In this document: piece after piece, positions 1 through 5,678 of the stretch | How positions within the stretch are numbered: position 1 is the first letter of the stretch | How the letters are laid out: every line of letters starts with the position of its first letter | Source of the DNA: Elusimicrobia bacterium RIFCSPLOWO2_01_FULL_64_13 | GTDB taxonomy: Bacteria > Elusimicrobiota > Elusimicrobia > 2-02-FULL-39-32 | Length of the DNA: 10,304 bases | Reading direction: 5' to 3' | Assembly (NCBI GenBank): GCA_001800095.1 | Contig: MGUT01000022.1 | Coordinates: 1-10,304, forward strand | Program-made: the position numbers and the translations under genes | The notes under the pieces: model-generated | What the model saw: the letters and a program-made list of their open reading frames with translations, nothing else | Told to the model about the DNA's origin: nothing | Database searches by the model: none

Positions 1-53
1 ACGTCCGCCGGGATCTTTTTGCTGACTATCCGGCAGAAAAGACAGTCCGCCAT
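1..53 (-). CDS. HIT-family (histidine triad) protein, N-terminal fragment
   Basis: Only the first 17 codons lie in the window; the gene continues off the left edge. The reverse-strand ATG at 53-51 opens a peptide reading MADCLFCRIVSKKIPAD. This matches the typical start of bacterial HIT-family nucleotide hydrolases or transferases (DCxFCxI...IPAD). The CxxC pair (C4, C7) is the one that binds zinc in many members. The catalytic HxHxH motif lies near the C-terminus in this family and is outside the window, so activity cannot be judged. The gene lies 43 bp downstream of mtaB on the same strand. It has its own promoter-like sequence in that gap, so it could be expressed alone or by read-through from mtaB. 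The fragment is short, but the motif match is specific. Confidence 0.75.
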   Translation of the reverse strand, partial: MADCLFCRIVSKKIPAD

Positions 54-63
54 ATATCCGATT

Positions 64-91
64 ATTCTATCATTTTTTGCTCAAAATTCAA
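64..91 (-). promoter_or_regulatory. Probable sigma70-type promoter of the HIT gene
   Basis: On the minus strand, TTGAAT (91-86), a 16-nt spacer and TAGAAT (69-64) stand just before the HIT start codon at 53. The expected transcription start near 57 leaves only about 4 nt of leader, so the mRNA would be nearly leaderless. The stretch is AT-rich compared with its surroundings. No terminator for mtaB is visible in this gap. Confidence 0.45.
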
Positions 92-96
92 GGACT

Positions 97-1335
97 TTAC
101 CGGAAAATTTCCGGAGGAGGGATACGGATCCGGGCCAGGTCCCCCGGCCGCGCCCCCGCGGAACGGGGAACGGCCACCCGGATGCCGTTGTCCGTGAAAC
201 CCCCGCCGTTCTCAACGAGGACCATCCTCACGGAGCCGGCGTGCGCGGACTGGAAAGCGGCGCGCAGGCGCTTGTCCAGACCGAGGAGGGAATCGACCCG
301 CCGGCGGATGATCCGCGGGTCGCAATGGCCGGGAAGCCTGGCGGACGGCGTCCCCGCGCGGCTGGAATAAGGGAAAACGTGCATGCCGTTGAAATGCGCT
401 TCCAGGAACCGGAACGTATTTTCGAATTGGGCCTCCGTTTCTCCGGGGAACCCCACGATGACGTCCGTGGTCAGGCCGGCATGCGGAAGGACCTCCCGGA
501 CGCGGGCTATCCTCTCCGAGAAAAACCGGCTGTCGTACCAGCGCCCCATCCGGCGCAATACGGCGTCGTCCCCGGATTGGAGAGGCAGGTGAAAGTGGGG
601 GCAGATCTTTTCGGAACCGCGGGCCAGGTCCAGGAGTTCATCCGTGGCCTCCGTGATCTCCAAGGAGGAAAGCCGGATGCGGAAATCGCCGGGGACCGCG
701 GCCAGGCGCTCCAGAAGGCCCGTCAGGTTGCCGCGGACCTTCCCCACGCGTCCGCCGCTGGACTCAAGGCCGTAGCTCCCCAGGCGGATGCCCGTCAGGA
801 CGATCTCCTTTGTCCCTTCCCGGACGAAGGTCCCGACCTCTTCGAGGATTTCCGCCATGGGGCGGGAACGCAGGCCGCCCCGAAGTTTGGGGATGACGCA
901 GTAGGTGCAGGGCGCGTCGCAGCCGTCCTGGACCTTGATGAAGGCCCGGGAATGGCCGCTGAAGACGGTGAGGAGGGGGACGGCGTCGGCGGAAAGAGAA
1001 CAGCCGGTCACCATGCCGGGGATGAGGTCCTTGTCCGGATTCGAGACCACCTCCACCCTCTCGGAGAGCGCCCGCAGCTTTTCCGGGTCGCGCGTGGCGT
1101 AGCAGCCGGTCACCAAGACCCTGGTACCGGAGTTCTCGCGCAGGACCTTTCTCAAGAACTTGCGGCATTTGCGGTCGGCCTCCTCCGTGACGGAACAGGA
1201 ATTCACGACGCACACGTCCGAATCCGCCAGACGGTCCGTGGGGGAGAAACCGGCCCGCCCCAGGCGCTCCCGGATGGATTCCGTCTCGTACTGGTTGACC
1301 TTGCAGCCGAACGTATGGAAGAAGACCGAGGGCAT
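97..1335 (-). CDS. mtaB: tRNA threonylcarbamoyladenosine methylthiotransferase MtaB
   Basis: Radical-SAM enzyme of the MiaB/RimO/MtaB methylthiotransferase family. MtaB adds a methylthio group to t6A37 of ANN-decoding tRNAs. The 412-aa length is normal. The N-terminal UPF0004 domain has the three cluster cysteines C11 (in GCKVNQYETE, typical of the MtaB branch), C47 (VNSCSV) and C78 (VTGCYA). The radical-SAM triad is C139-x3-C143-x2-C146 (CDAPCTYC), followed by the usual radical-SAM core (GFPGETEAQF, PYSSRAGTP). A TRAM-like RNA-binding tail occupies roughly residues 345-412. The start is fixed because the conserved GCKVNQ motif begins at residue 10 and no in-frame alternative precedes it. There is no clear Shine-Dalgarno before the ATG. 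The protein acts in the cytoplasm. RimO or MiaB are less likely because of the KVNQYETE signature. Confidence 0.93.
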   Translation of the reverse strand: MPSVFFHTFGCKVNQYETESIRERLGRAGFSPTDRLADSDVCVVNSCSVTEEADRKCRKFLRKVLRENSGTRVLVTGCYATRDPEKLRALSERVEVVSNPDKDLIPGMVTGCSLSADAVPLLTVFSGHSRAFIKVQDGCDAPCTYCVIPKLRGGLRSRPMAEILEEVGTFVREGTKEIVLTGIRLGSYGLESSGGRVGKVRGNLTGLLERLAAVPGDFRIRLSSLEITEATDELLDLARGSEKICPHFHLPLQSGDDAVLRRMGRWYDSRFFSERIARVREVLPHAGLTTDVIVGFPGETEAQFENTFRFLEAHFNGMHVFPYSSRAGTPSARLPGHCDPRIIRRRVDSLLGLDKRLRAAFQSAHAGSVRMVLVENGGGFTDNGIRVAVPRSAGARPGDLARIRIPPPEIFR

Positions 1336-1341
1336 GTCGAT

Positions 1342-1370
1342 ATTCTATAAAGTTCGACGACTGCCCGAAA
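1342..1370 (-). promoter_or_regulatory. Possible mtaB promoter with -10 next to the start codon
   Basis: On the minus strand TAGAAT (1347-1342) lies 6 nt before the mtaB ATG at 1335. A poor -35 candidate, TTTCGG (1370-1365), stands 17 nt upstream. The -10 context ATAGAATATCG resembles ATAGAATAATCG before the HIT gene. The -35 is weak, so this is a tentative call. Confidence 0.3.
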
Positions 1371-1409
1371 GGGGAGGATCCTCTTATCCTCCCCCTCGAT
1401 GGGGGAGGA
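1371..1409. repeat. GC-rich palindromic intergenic repeat (REP-like)
   Basis: GGGGAGGAT (1371-1379) is the exact reverse complement of ATCCTCCCC (1386-1394) across a 6-nt loop. The middle arm can instead pair with a third arm: TCCTCCCCC (1387-1395) against GGGGGAGGA (1401-1409) across TCGAT. The two hairpins share one arm and are mutually exclusive. A G-rich tail with GGTGGGGG follows at 1413-1421. There is no U-tract after the plus-strand hairpins, so this is not an ordinary intrinsic terminator. The form resembles dispersed REP-like intergenic palindromes, but copy number cannot be seen here. The remaining 1410-1481 is AT-richer and shows no gene. Confidence 0.6.
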
Positions 1410-1481
1410 AAAAGGTGGGGGAAGGAGTTTCGCCATTCCCAAAACTAAAATTAATCCGTTTCTAATCTCCAGAACAGCGGA

Positions 1482-1510
1482 TTGACTCCCGGAAAGCGTT
1501 ATTGGATAAT
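1482..1510 (+). promoter_or_regulatory. Sigma70-type promoter of araB
   Basis: TTGACT (1482-1487), a 17-nt spacer and GATAAT (1505-1510) match the sigma70 consensus at 5/6 and 5/6. The predicted start near 1517 is about 2 nt before the araB ATG at 1519, implying a leaderless or nearly leaderless transcript. No Shine-Dalgarno is present before that ATG. Confidence 0.6.
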
Positions 1511-1518
1511 AGTCCAGA

Positions 1519-3210
1519 ATGTCCAGAACCCGCCGGACGGGAAATTTCTCTCTCGGACTTGATTTCGGCACGGAATCGGTGCGGGCGGTGCTGGTCGGGA
1601 CGTCCACGGGGGAAATGGCGGGAGAGTCCGTCCAATCCTACCGGTCCGGAGTGATGGACGAATCCCTTCCGGGAAGATCCAGGGTCCGGCTTCCTCCCGA
1701 CTGGGCCCTCCAGGACCCCCGGGATTACCTCCAATCCCTCAAAGAAGCCGTCCGGAGAGTCCTCCGGACCTCGGGCGTCAAGCCGGGCGGCGTCATCGGG
1801 ATCGGGATCGATTTCACTTCCTGCACCATGCTGCCCGCGCTCGGGGACGGGACACCCCTGTCCGCCGTGCGCGCCTTCCGGGACGAACCCCACGCCTGGG
1901 TCAAGCTGTGGAAACATCACGCGGCCCAGCCGCAGGCCGACCGGGCCACCCGGATCGCGCTGGAGAGGCGGGAGCCCTTCCTGTCCCGCTACGGCGGCAG
2001 GATCTCATCGGAATGGATGTTCCCCAAGATCCTGGAGATCCTGGAAAAGGCGCCCAAGGTCGCCGGGAATGCCGAAAGGTTCCTCGAAGCCCAGGACTGG
2101 GTGGCATGGCAATTGACGGGATTGGAGAGGCGTTCCAGCTGCGCCGCCGGATACAAGGCCTTCTGGTCCAAGCGGGCGGGCCTGCCGCCGGCGGATTATT
2201 TCAAGGCGCTCCATCCGGACCTGCCGGAGATCGTCTCGCGCAAGATGGGGAAGACCGTCCTCCCGCCCGGGCAAAAGGCGGGAGGGCTCCTGCCGGGATG
2301 GGCCGGGGTCCTGGGCCTCCCGCCCGGAACGCCCGTGGGCGTCCCCATCATCGACGCCCACGCCGCCGTCCTGGGTTCCGGAGTGTCCGGCGAGAACGAA
2401 ATGGTCCTGTGCATGGGAACGTCCACCTGCCATCTCCTCCTCGACAGGAAGGAAAAACCAGTGCGGGGGATGACGGGAGTCGTGGAGGACGGCATCATTC
2501 CCGGCTCTTTCGGCTACGAAGCCGGCCAGGCGGCCGTGGGGGACCTCTTTGCCTGGCTCGTGCGGTCCATCCTGGCAAAGCCGGACGGTCCCCGGGAGGA
2601 AGCCGGGATCTTTTCGCGCCTCGAGAGCCGCGCCGCCCGCCTCCGGCCCGGCGAATCCGGCCTGCTCGCCCTCGATTGGTGGAACGGCAACCGCTCCATC
2701 CTGATGGACGCGGGCCTCTCCGGGTTGATCGTGGGGCTGACGCTGAACACGAAACCCCACGAGATATACCGCGCCTTGATGGAAGCCACCGCCATGGGGA
2801 CGAGGCGGATCATCCAGGAATTCGAAAGCCAGGGACTGCCCGTCCTGAAACTCCACGCGGCCGGGGGCCTGGCGGAGAAAAACCCGCTGCTCCTCCAGGT
2901 CTACTCCGACGTCACAGGAAGGGAGATCCGGGTCCCGCGGTCCCGGCAGGTCTGCGCCCTGGGCGCGGCCATCCTGGGAAGCGTGGCCGCCGGTTCTCCG
3001 CGCGGGCACGGTTCGGTGCACGAGGCGGTGCGCGCCATGACGAGCCCCGGCCGGATTTCGGTCAAGCCGGACCCGGGCCGGGGCGCGGTCTATGAAAAAC
3101 TTTACGGATCGTACTGCCGCCTGCACGACGCTTTCGCTCCGGGAGGAGATACCGTCATGAAAGACCTCCGGGAGATCCGCTCCCGGATTCTGGCGGATCC
3201 GAAAGCCTAG
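1519..3210 (+). CDS. araB: Ribulokinase (FGGY carbohydrate kinase)
   Basis: Phosphorylates L-ribulose to L-ribulose 5-phosphate in arabinose catabolism; cytoplasmic. At 563 aa it has the normal ribulokinase length. The N-terminal phosphate-binding motif LGLDFGTES is at residues 12-20. Ribulokinase-type signatures follow: KLWKHHAAQ, YGGRISSEWMFPKIL, EAQDWVAWQLTG, IIDAHAAVLGSG with the likely catalytic base D279, GTSTCHLLL and GYEAGQAAVGD. The C-terminal ATP-binding half contains the AAGGLAEKNPL motif and ALGAAILG. The start is forced: an in-frame TAG at 1510-1512 precedes the ATG, and DFGTES must be retained. No other arabinose gene (isomerase, epimerase, transporter, AraC) lies nearby, so the gene is isolated. 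The substrate is inferred from family signatures; another ketopentose or pentitol is possible. It converges on the response-regulator gene, and the two stop codons share a CTAG. Confidence 0.9.
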   Translation: MSRTRRTGNFSLGLDFGTESVRAVLVGTSTGEMAGESVQSYRSGVMDESLPGRSRVRLPPDWALQDPRDYLQSLKEAVRRVLRTSGVKPGGVIGIGIDFTSCTMLPALGDGTPLSAVRAFRDEPHAWVKLWKHHAAQPQADRATRIALERREPFLSRYGGRISSEWMFPKILEILEKAPKVAGNAERFLEAQDWVAWQLTGLERRSSCAAGYKAFWSKRAGLPPADYFKALHPDLPEIVSRKMGKTVLPPGQKAGGLLPGWAGVLGLPPGTPVGVPIIDAHAAVLGSGVSGENEMVLCMGTSTCHLLLDRKEKPVRGMTGVVEDGIIPGSFGYEAGQAAVGDLFAWLVRSILAKPDGPREEAGIFSRLESRAARLRPGESGLLALDWWNGNRSILMDAGLSGLIVGLTLNTKPHEIYRALMEATAMGTRRIIQEFESQGLPVLKLHAAGGLAEKNPLLLQVYSDVTGREIRVPRSRQVCALGAAILGSVAAGSPRGHGSVHEAVRAMTSPGRISVKPDPGRGAVYEKLYGSYCRLHDAFAPGGDTVMKDLREIRSRILADPKA

Positions 3211-3614
3211 GGGGTTTGCTGCGGGGGGGAGGAGGGATCTTCCAGGACTTTTTTGATGCGGTCCAGGAGGACGGGGCTCTCGAAGGGCTTGCCGATGAAA
3301 TCGCTGGCGCCGAGGGCGATGCTTCGTTCCCGGGCCTCCTTCTGGCTGAAAGCCGTGACCATGATCACGGGGATATTCTTGGTGCTCTCGTCCGATTTGA
3401 GCTTCTCGCAGACCTGCCAGCCGTTCATCCTGGGCATCTTGATGTCCAGGAGGATCAGGTCCGGACTCTCCGTTGGGACTTTTTCCAGAGCTTCCATGCC
3501 GTCGCGCGCCACGGCCACGGAATAGCCGTTCAGCTCCAGGGTGATCTTGAGGAGGGTCGTGATGTGGATCTCGTCGTCGACGACGAGGATCTTCTTCTTC
3601 GCCGTTTCCGCCAT
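3207..3614 (-). CDS. Single-domain response regulator (CheY-like receiver), third gene of the signalling operon
   Basis: A 135-aa protein consisting of one receiver domain with no output domain. The acidic pocket is D13-D14, the phosphoacceptor D57 (LLDIKMP), the switch residue T87 (IMVTA) and the conserved lysine K109 (GKPF). All key residues are intact, so it should be phosphorylatable. A short proline/glutamine-rich tail ends the protein. It is transcribed last in the kinase-receiver-receiver operon, starting 2 nt after the stop of the preceding receiver gene. The G-rich segment over that stop (GGGGGTAA) probably serves as its Shine-Dalgarno. A partner could be the adjacent hybrid kinase. 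The output is unknown: a diffusible CheY- or Spo0F-like phosphorelay or protein-interaction role is likely. Its stop overlaps that of araB. Confidence 0.9.
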   Translation of the reverse strand: MAETAKKKILVVDDEIHITTLLKITLELNGYSVAVARDGMEALEKVPTESPDLILLDIKMPRMNGWQVCEKLKSDESTKNIPVIMVTAFSQKEARERSIALGASDFIGKPFESPVLLDRIKKVLEDPSSPPQQTP

Positions 3615-3616
3615 GT

Positions 3617-4015
3617 TTACCCCCGGATGATCCTCTCGACTTCGCCGATCAGGTCCTTGGGCTGAAAGGGCTTATTGAAGAAGGACAGCGTCCCCAACGC
3701 GCCCTGCGCCTGATCGAGCTCGTAGCGCGATATCACCGAGGCGATGATGATGGGGACCCGGCGGGTGGGAGAACCTTCCTTTCGCAGGATCCGGCAAAGC
3801 TCCCAGCCGTCCATCTGCGGGAGAAGCAGGTCCAGGATGATCAGGTCCGGGACTTTCTTTTCCAGATAGCCGAGGGCTTCCTCGCCGCTGTGGACGCTGG
3901 CGACGCCGTAGCCCGCGAGCGAAAGGGTGTTGCGGATCAGTTCGTTCGTGTAATGGTCGTCTTCAACGACCAGGACTTCTTTCTGCCCCTGCTGCGGAGC
4001 GTTGCTCTTTTCCAT
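3617..4015 (-). CDS. Single-domain response regulator (CheY-like receiver), second gene of the signalling operon
   Basis: A 132-aa stand-alone receiver. It has E18/D19/D20 in the acidic pocket, phosphoacceptor D62 (ILDLLLP), S93 at the switch position and K115 (NKPF). The N-terminal tail of about 12 residues is polar. No output domain is present. The start at 4015 lies 53 bp inside the 3' end of the kinase gene, in another frame. It is supported by GGAG placed about 6 nt upstream, and the conserved VLVVEDD strand starts at residue 14, so a much later start would damage the fold. The long overlap suggests translational coupling to the kinase. It is a separate, only moderately similar paralogue of the next receiver, not a recent duplicate. 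Role inferred: phosphorelay partner of the kinase. Confidence 0.88.
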   Translation of the reverse strand: MEKSNAPQQGQKEVLVVEDDHYTNELIRNTLSLAGYGVASVHSGEEALGYLEKKVPDLIILDLLLPQMDGWELCRILRKEGSPTRRVPIIIASVISRYELDQAQGALGTLSFFNKPFQPKDLIGEVERIIRG

Positions 4016-5234
4016 TGGCTTCTCCGACCTCCTTGGGCAGCACGAAAGTGAAATCGCTGCCTTTCCCGCGCGTGCCTTCCACCCGGATCACTCCGCCCAG
4101 CGCTTCCACGGTCGCTTTCACGATGGCCAGGCCCAGTCCGGTCCCCCGGACGGCCTTCCCCGTCTCATCGCGCACCCTGTAGAACGGTTCGAATATCTTG
4201 TCGCGCTTGTCCTCGGGGACCCCGGGGCCGTCGTCGATGACGCTGACCACGACGATCCTCCCGCGGCTGCGGGCCCGGACCCGGACCGCGCTCCCGTCCG
4301 GAGAGAACTTCACCGCGTTGCCGACCAGGTTCGTGAAGATCCTCCGGACCTTGTCCTCGTCGGACCGTATGACCCGGGACCCCTCGTCGAAATCGGACAC
4401 GATCCGGACCGTGTCCTTCACCATCTTCATGCTTTCCGCGACCTTGGCGACGATATCGGGCAGGTCGAGCTCCTTGATCTCGACCTGCATGGACCCTTCC
4501 TGGATGTGGGACAGGTCCAGGAGGTCCCGGGAGGTCTTGGTCAGGCGCTGGGATTCGTCCCGGATCACCTGGAGGAATTTGATGACCTGGTCGCGGTCGA
4601 TCTTCTCCCAGTAATCGAGGAGCATGCTGGCGAAGCCCAGGATGGACGTGATGGGCGTCTGGAGCTCGTGCGAAGCGTTGGCCACGAACCGGGATTTCAT
4701 TTCGTTCAGGACTTTGAGCTTTTCCACGATCTCCAGGAGGACCAGGTTCTTGGTCTTGAGCTCGGACGTCTTCTCCTGGACCGCGCGCTCCAGGTCCAGA
4801 TTCATTTCCTTCAGCCGGCGCACCAGATTGATGTTCTCAATGACCAGTTTCTGCTTTTCCACGACCTTCTCCAGGACGATCCCGACCTCGTTCATGTCGA
4901 AGGGTTTCTGAAGGGTGGCGGAAGCGCCTTCGTTCAGGGATTCGACGGCCGCCTTCAGGTCCGCGTTCCCGATGACCATGACCGCTCCGACCCCGGGGGG
5001 GGACTTTTGGACGGCACGGAGCACGTCGAATCCCTTGCCGTCCGACGGGCGGATATCGATGAGGACGACGCAGGGAAGGGAGGTATCGCGGTCTTTAAGG
5101 AACGATGCGGCTTCTTCCGCGGAGGGAACCCGGCGGACTTTGTAGCCCCTCCCGCGGAGATAGTCGTCCAGTTCCCGGTTCTGCGGGCTGTCGCCTTCAA
5201 CGACCAAGACCTGAATTTGACTGGGGTCGTTCAT
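3963..5234 (-). CDS. Soluble hybrid receiver-histidine kinase
   Basis: A 423-aa sensor kinase with an N-terminal receiver and no transmembrane segment, so it is cytoplasmic. Receiver domain: about residues 7-122, phosphoacceptor D60 (VLIDIRP), lysine K110 (QKPF). The acidic pocket is the degenerate E13-G14-D15. A long charged coiled-coil linker (about 120-178) follows. The HisKA dimerisation domain carries phospho-histidine H189 in ANASHELQTP. The HATPase_c domain has the N box (TNLVGNAVKFSP, about 301-312), G1 box (DDGPGVP) and G2 box (GTGLGLAI). No PAS, GAF or other sensor domain is present, so the input is probably phosphorylation of the N-terminal receiver or a partner protein. It is the first gene of a three-gene operon with two single-domain receivers. 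A consensus promoter lies about 30 nt upstream; the Shine-Dalgarno is weak. Confidence 0.92.
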   Translation of the reverse strand: MNDPSQIQVLVVEGDSPQNRELDDYLRGRGYKVRRVPSAEEAASFLKDRDTSLPCVVLIDIRPSDGKGFDVLRAVQKSPPGVGAVMVIGNADLKAAVESLNEGASATLQKPFDMNEVGIVLEKVVEKQKLVIENINLVRRLKEMNLDLERAVQEKTSELKTKNLVLLEIVEKLKVLNEMKSRFVANASHELQTPITSILGFASMLLDYWEKIDRDQVIKFLQVIRDESQRLTKTSRDLLDLSHIQEGSMQVEIKELDLPDIVAKVAESMKMVKDTVRIVSDFDEGSRVIRSDEDKVRRIFTNLVGNAVKFSPDGSAVRVRARSRGRIVVVSVIDDGPGVPEDKRDKIFEPFYRVRDETGKAVRGTGLGLAIVKATVEALGGVIRVEGTRGKGSDFTFVLPKEVGEANGKEQRSAAGAERSPGR

Positions 5235-5266
5235 TTTAGGGATTTTTCCGTCGGTATCCCGCGCTA

Positions 5267-5295
5267 ATTATAACGGCAAACCCCCTCTTTGTCAA
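5267..5295 (-). promoter_or_regulatory. Consensus sigma70 promoter of the kinase operon
   Basis: On the minus strand TTGACA (5295-5290), a 17-nt spacer and TATAAT (5272-5267) match the sigma70 consensus perfectly at both boxes and in spacing. The expected start near 5260 gives a leader of about 25 nt before the kinase ATG at 5234. The -35 is embedded in the inverted repeat at 5288-5304. Confidence 0.85.
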
Positions 5296-5304
5296 CCTGA
5301 CAAA
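5288..5304. promoter_or_regulatory. Perfect inverted repeat, possible operator
   Basis: TTTGTCA (5288-5294), a 3-nt spacer ACC and TGACAAA (5298-5304) form an exact 7-bp inverted repeat. It covers the -35 box of the kinase promoter and ends 4 bp before the -35 box of the divergent B12 promoter. A dimeric regulator bound here could affect both promoters. The symmetry may partly be a by-product of the TTGACA box, so an operator role is inferred only. Confidence 0.4.
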
Positions 5305-5308
5305 CGAC

Positions 5309-5337
5309 TTGACATCCCCGCGGGCAATTGCTACGAT
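5309..5337 (+). promoter_or_regulatory. Sigma70 promoter of the B12 uptake operon
   Basis: TTGACA (5309-5314), a 17-nt spacer and TACGAT (5332-5337) point toward the cobalamin riboswitch. The predicted start near 5344 gives a leader of about 335 nt before the first gene, enough for the riboswitch and its terminator. Its -35 is 13 bp from the -35 of the divergent kinase promoter. Confidence 0.75.
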
Positions 5338-5361
5338 TCCGGAACAGCTCTTTTTATAGGA

Positions 5362-5559
5362 ATCCGCTGGCGTCCGAAAGGACTTAAAGAGGAACTCCGT
5401 GAGAATCGGAGGCGGTCCCGCCGCTGTCATCCCTCTCCGCCTTCGGCGGAGAACCGCCGGGCTGATGCCACTGGTCCCTTCAGGGGCCGGGAAGGCGCCC
5501 GGAAGGGGGGAGAGCCAGAAGACTCGCCAAACCCTCCGCGCCGACGCGGAGAAGCGGAT
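5362..5559 (+). promoter_or_regulatory. Cobalamin riboswitch 1 (aptamer), controlling the PP-loop ATPase-btuFCD operon
   Basis: The B12 box AGCCAGAAGACTCGCC is at 5513-5528 (usual form GCCAGGAGACCTGCC). The conserved core is recognisable: GAGGAACTCCGTGAGAATC, GGTCCCGCCGCTGT (usual CCCGCCACTGT), GCCACTG (5467-5473) and GGGAAGG. TGGCG (5368-5372) can pair with CGCCA (5525-5529). An outer helix joins ATCCGCT (5362-5368) with AGCGGAT (5553-5559). Internal hairpins include an 8-bp stem at 5434-5452 and a perfect 7-bp hairpin at 5534-5551 (CTCCGCG/CGCGGAG), placed where P13 of the L5-L13 kissing interaction is expected. Cobalamin binding would be expected to switch off the downstream genes. Confidence 0.9.
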
Positions 5560-5642
5560 CGAAACAGGAAACCCCCTCGCAAGAGAAGGGGCGTTCCAGG
5601 GGCGCATACCGCCCGTTTCCCGAGGATGAAGAAGCAAGGTGC

Positions 5643-5678
5643 AATCCTTAACTTATTCCGTGAGTTAAGGATTTTTTT
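5643..5678 (+). terminator. Intrinsic terminator that also sequesters the Shine-Dalgarno (riboswitch 1 expression platform)
   Basis: A perfect 11-bp stem, AATCCTTAACT (5643-5653) with AGTTAAGGATT (5663-5673), has a 9-nt loop and is followed by a run of T ending at 5678. The ATG of the next gene starts at 5679. The 3' arm contains AAGGA (5667-5671), spaced 7 nt from the ATG, the only good Shine-Dalgarno for that gene. When the hairpin forms, transcription should stop, and any read-through RNA would have its ribosome site masked. Between the aptamer and this hairpin (5560-5642) there is a small 5-bp hairpin at 5600-5614. AGGAT (5623-5627) could pair with ATCCT (5644-5648) as a weak antiterminator. 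Confidence 0.85.

Noticed and set aside
19..1350. 443-codon open frame on the plus strand opposite mtaB
   Set aside because: The minus strand encodes a clear MtaB with all cluster cysteines. The plus frame is an antisense shadow of GC-rich codon use, with low-complexity G/R/P-rich protein and no motif.
2005..3126. 373-codon open frame on the minus strand within araB
   Set aside because: It is antisense to the ribulokinase motifs, and its product is rich in G, R and P with no recognisable domain.
4002..5267. 421-codon open frame on the plus strand opposite the kinase
   Set aside because: It is antisense to an intact receiver-HisKA-HATPase protein, shows only D/H/L-rich repetitive sequence, and has no start signal.
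5399..5637. Short open frames on both strands over riboswitch 1
   Set aside because: The stretch is fully explained by the cobalamin riboswitch, whose paired stems create stop-poor GC-rich frames. No protein motif is present.
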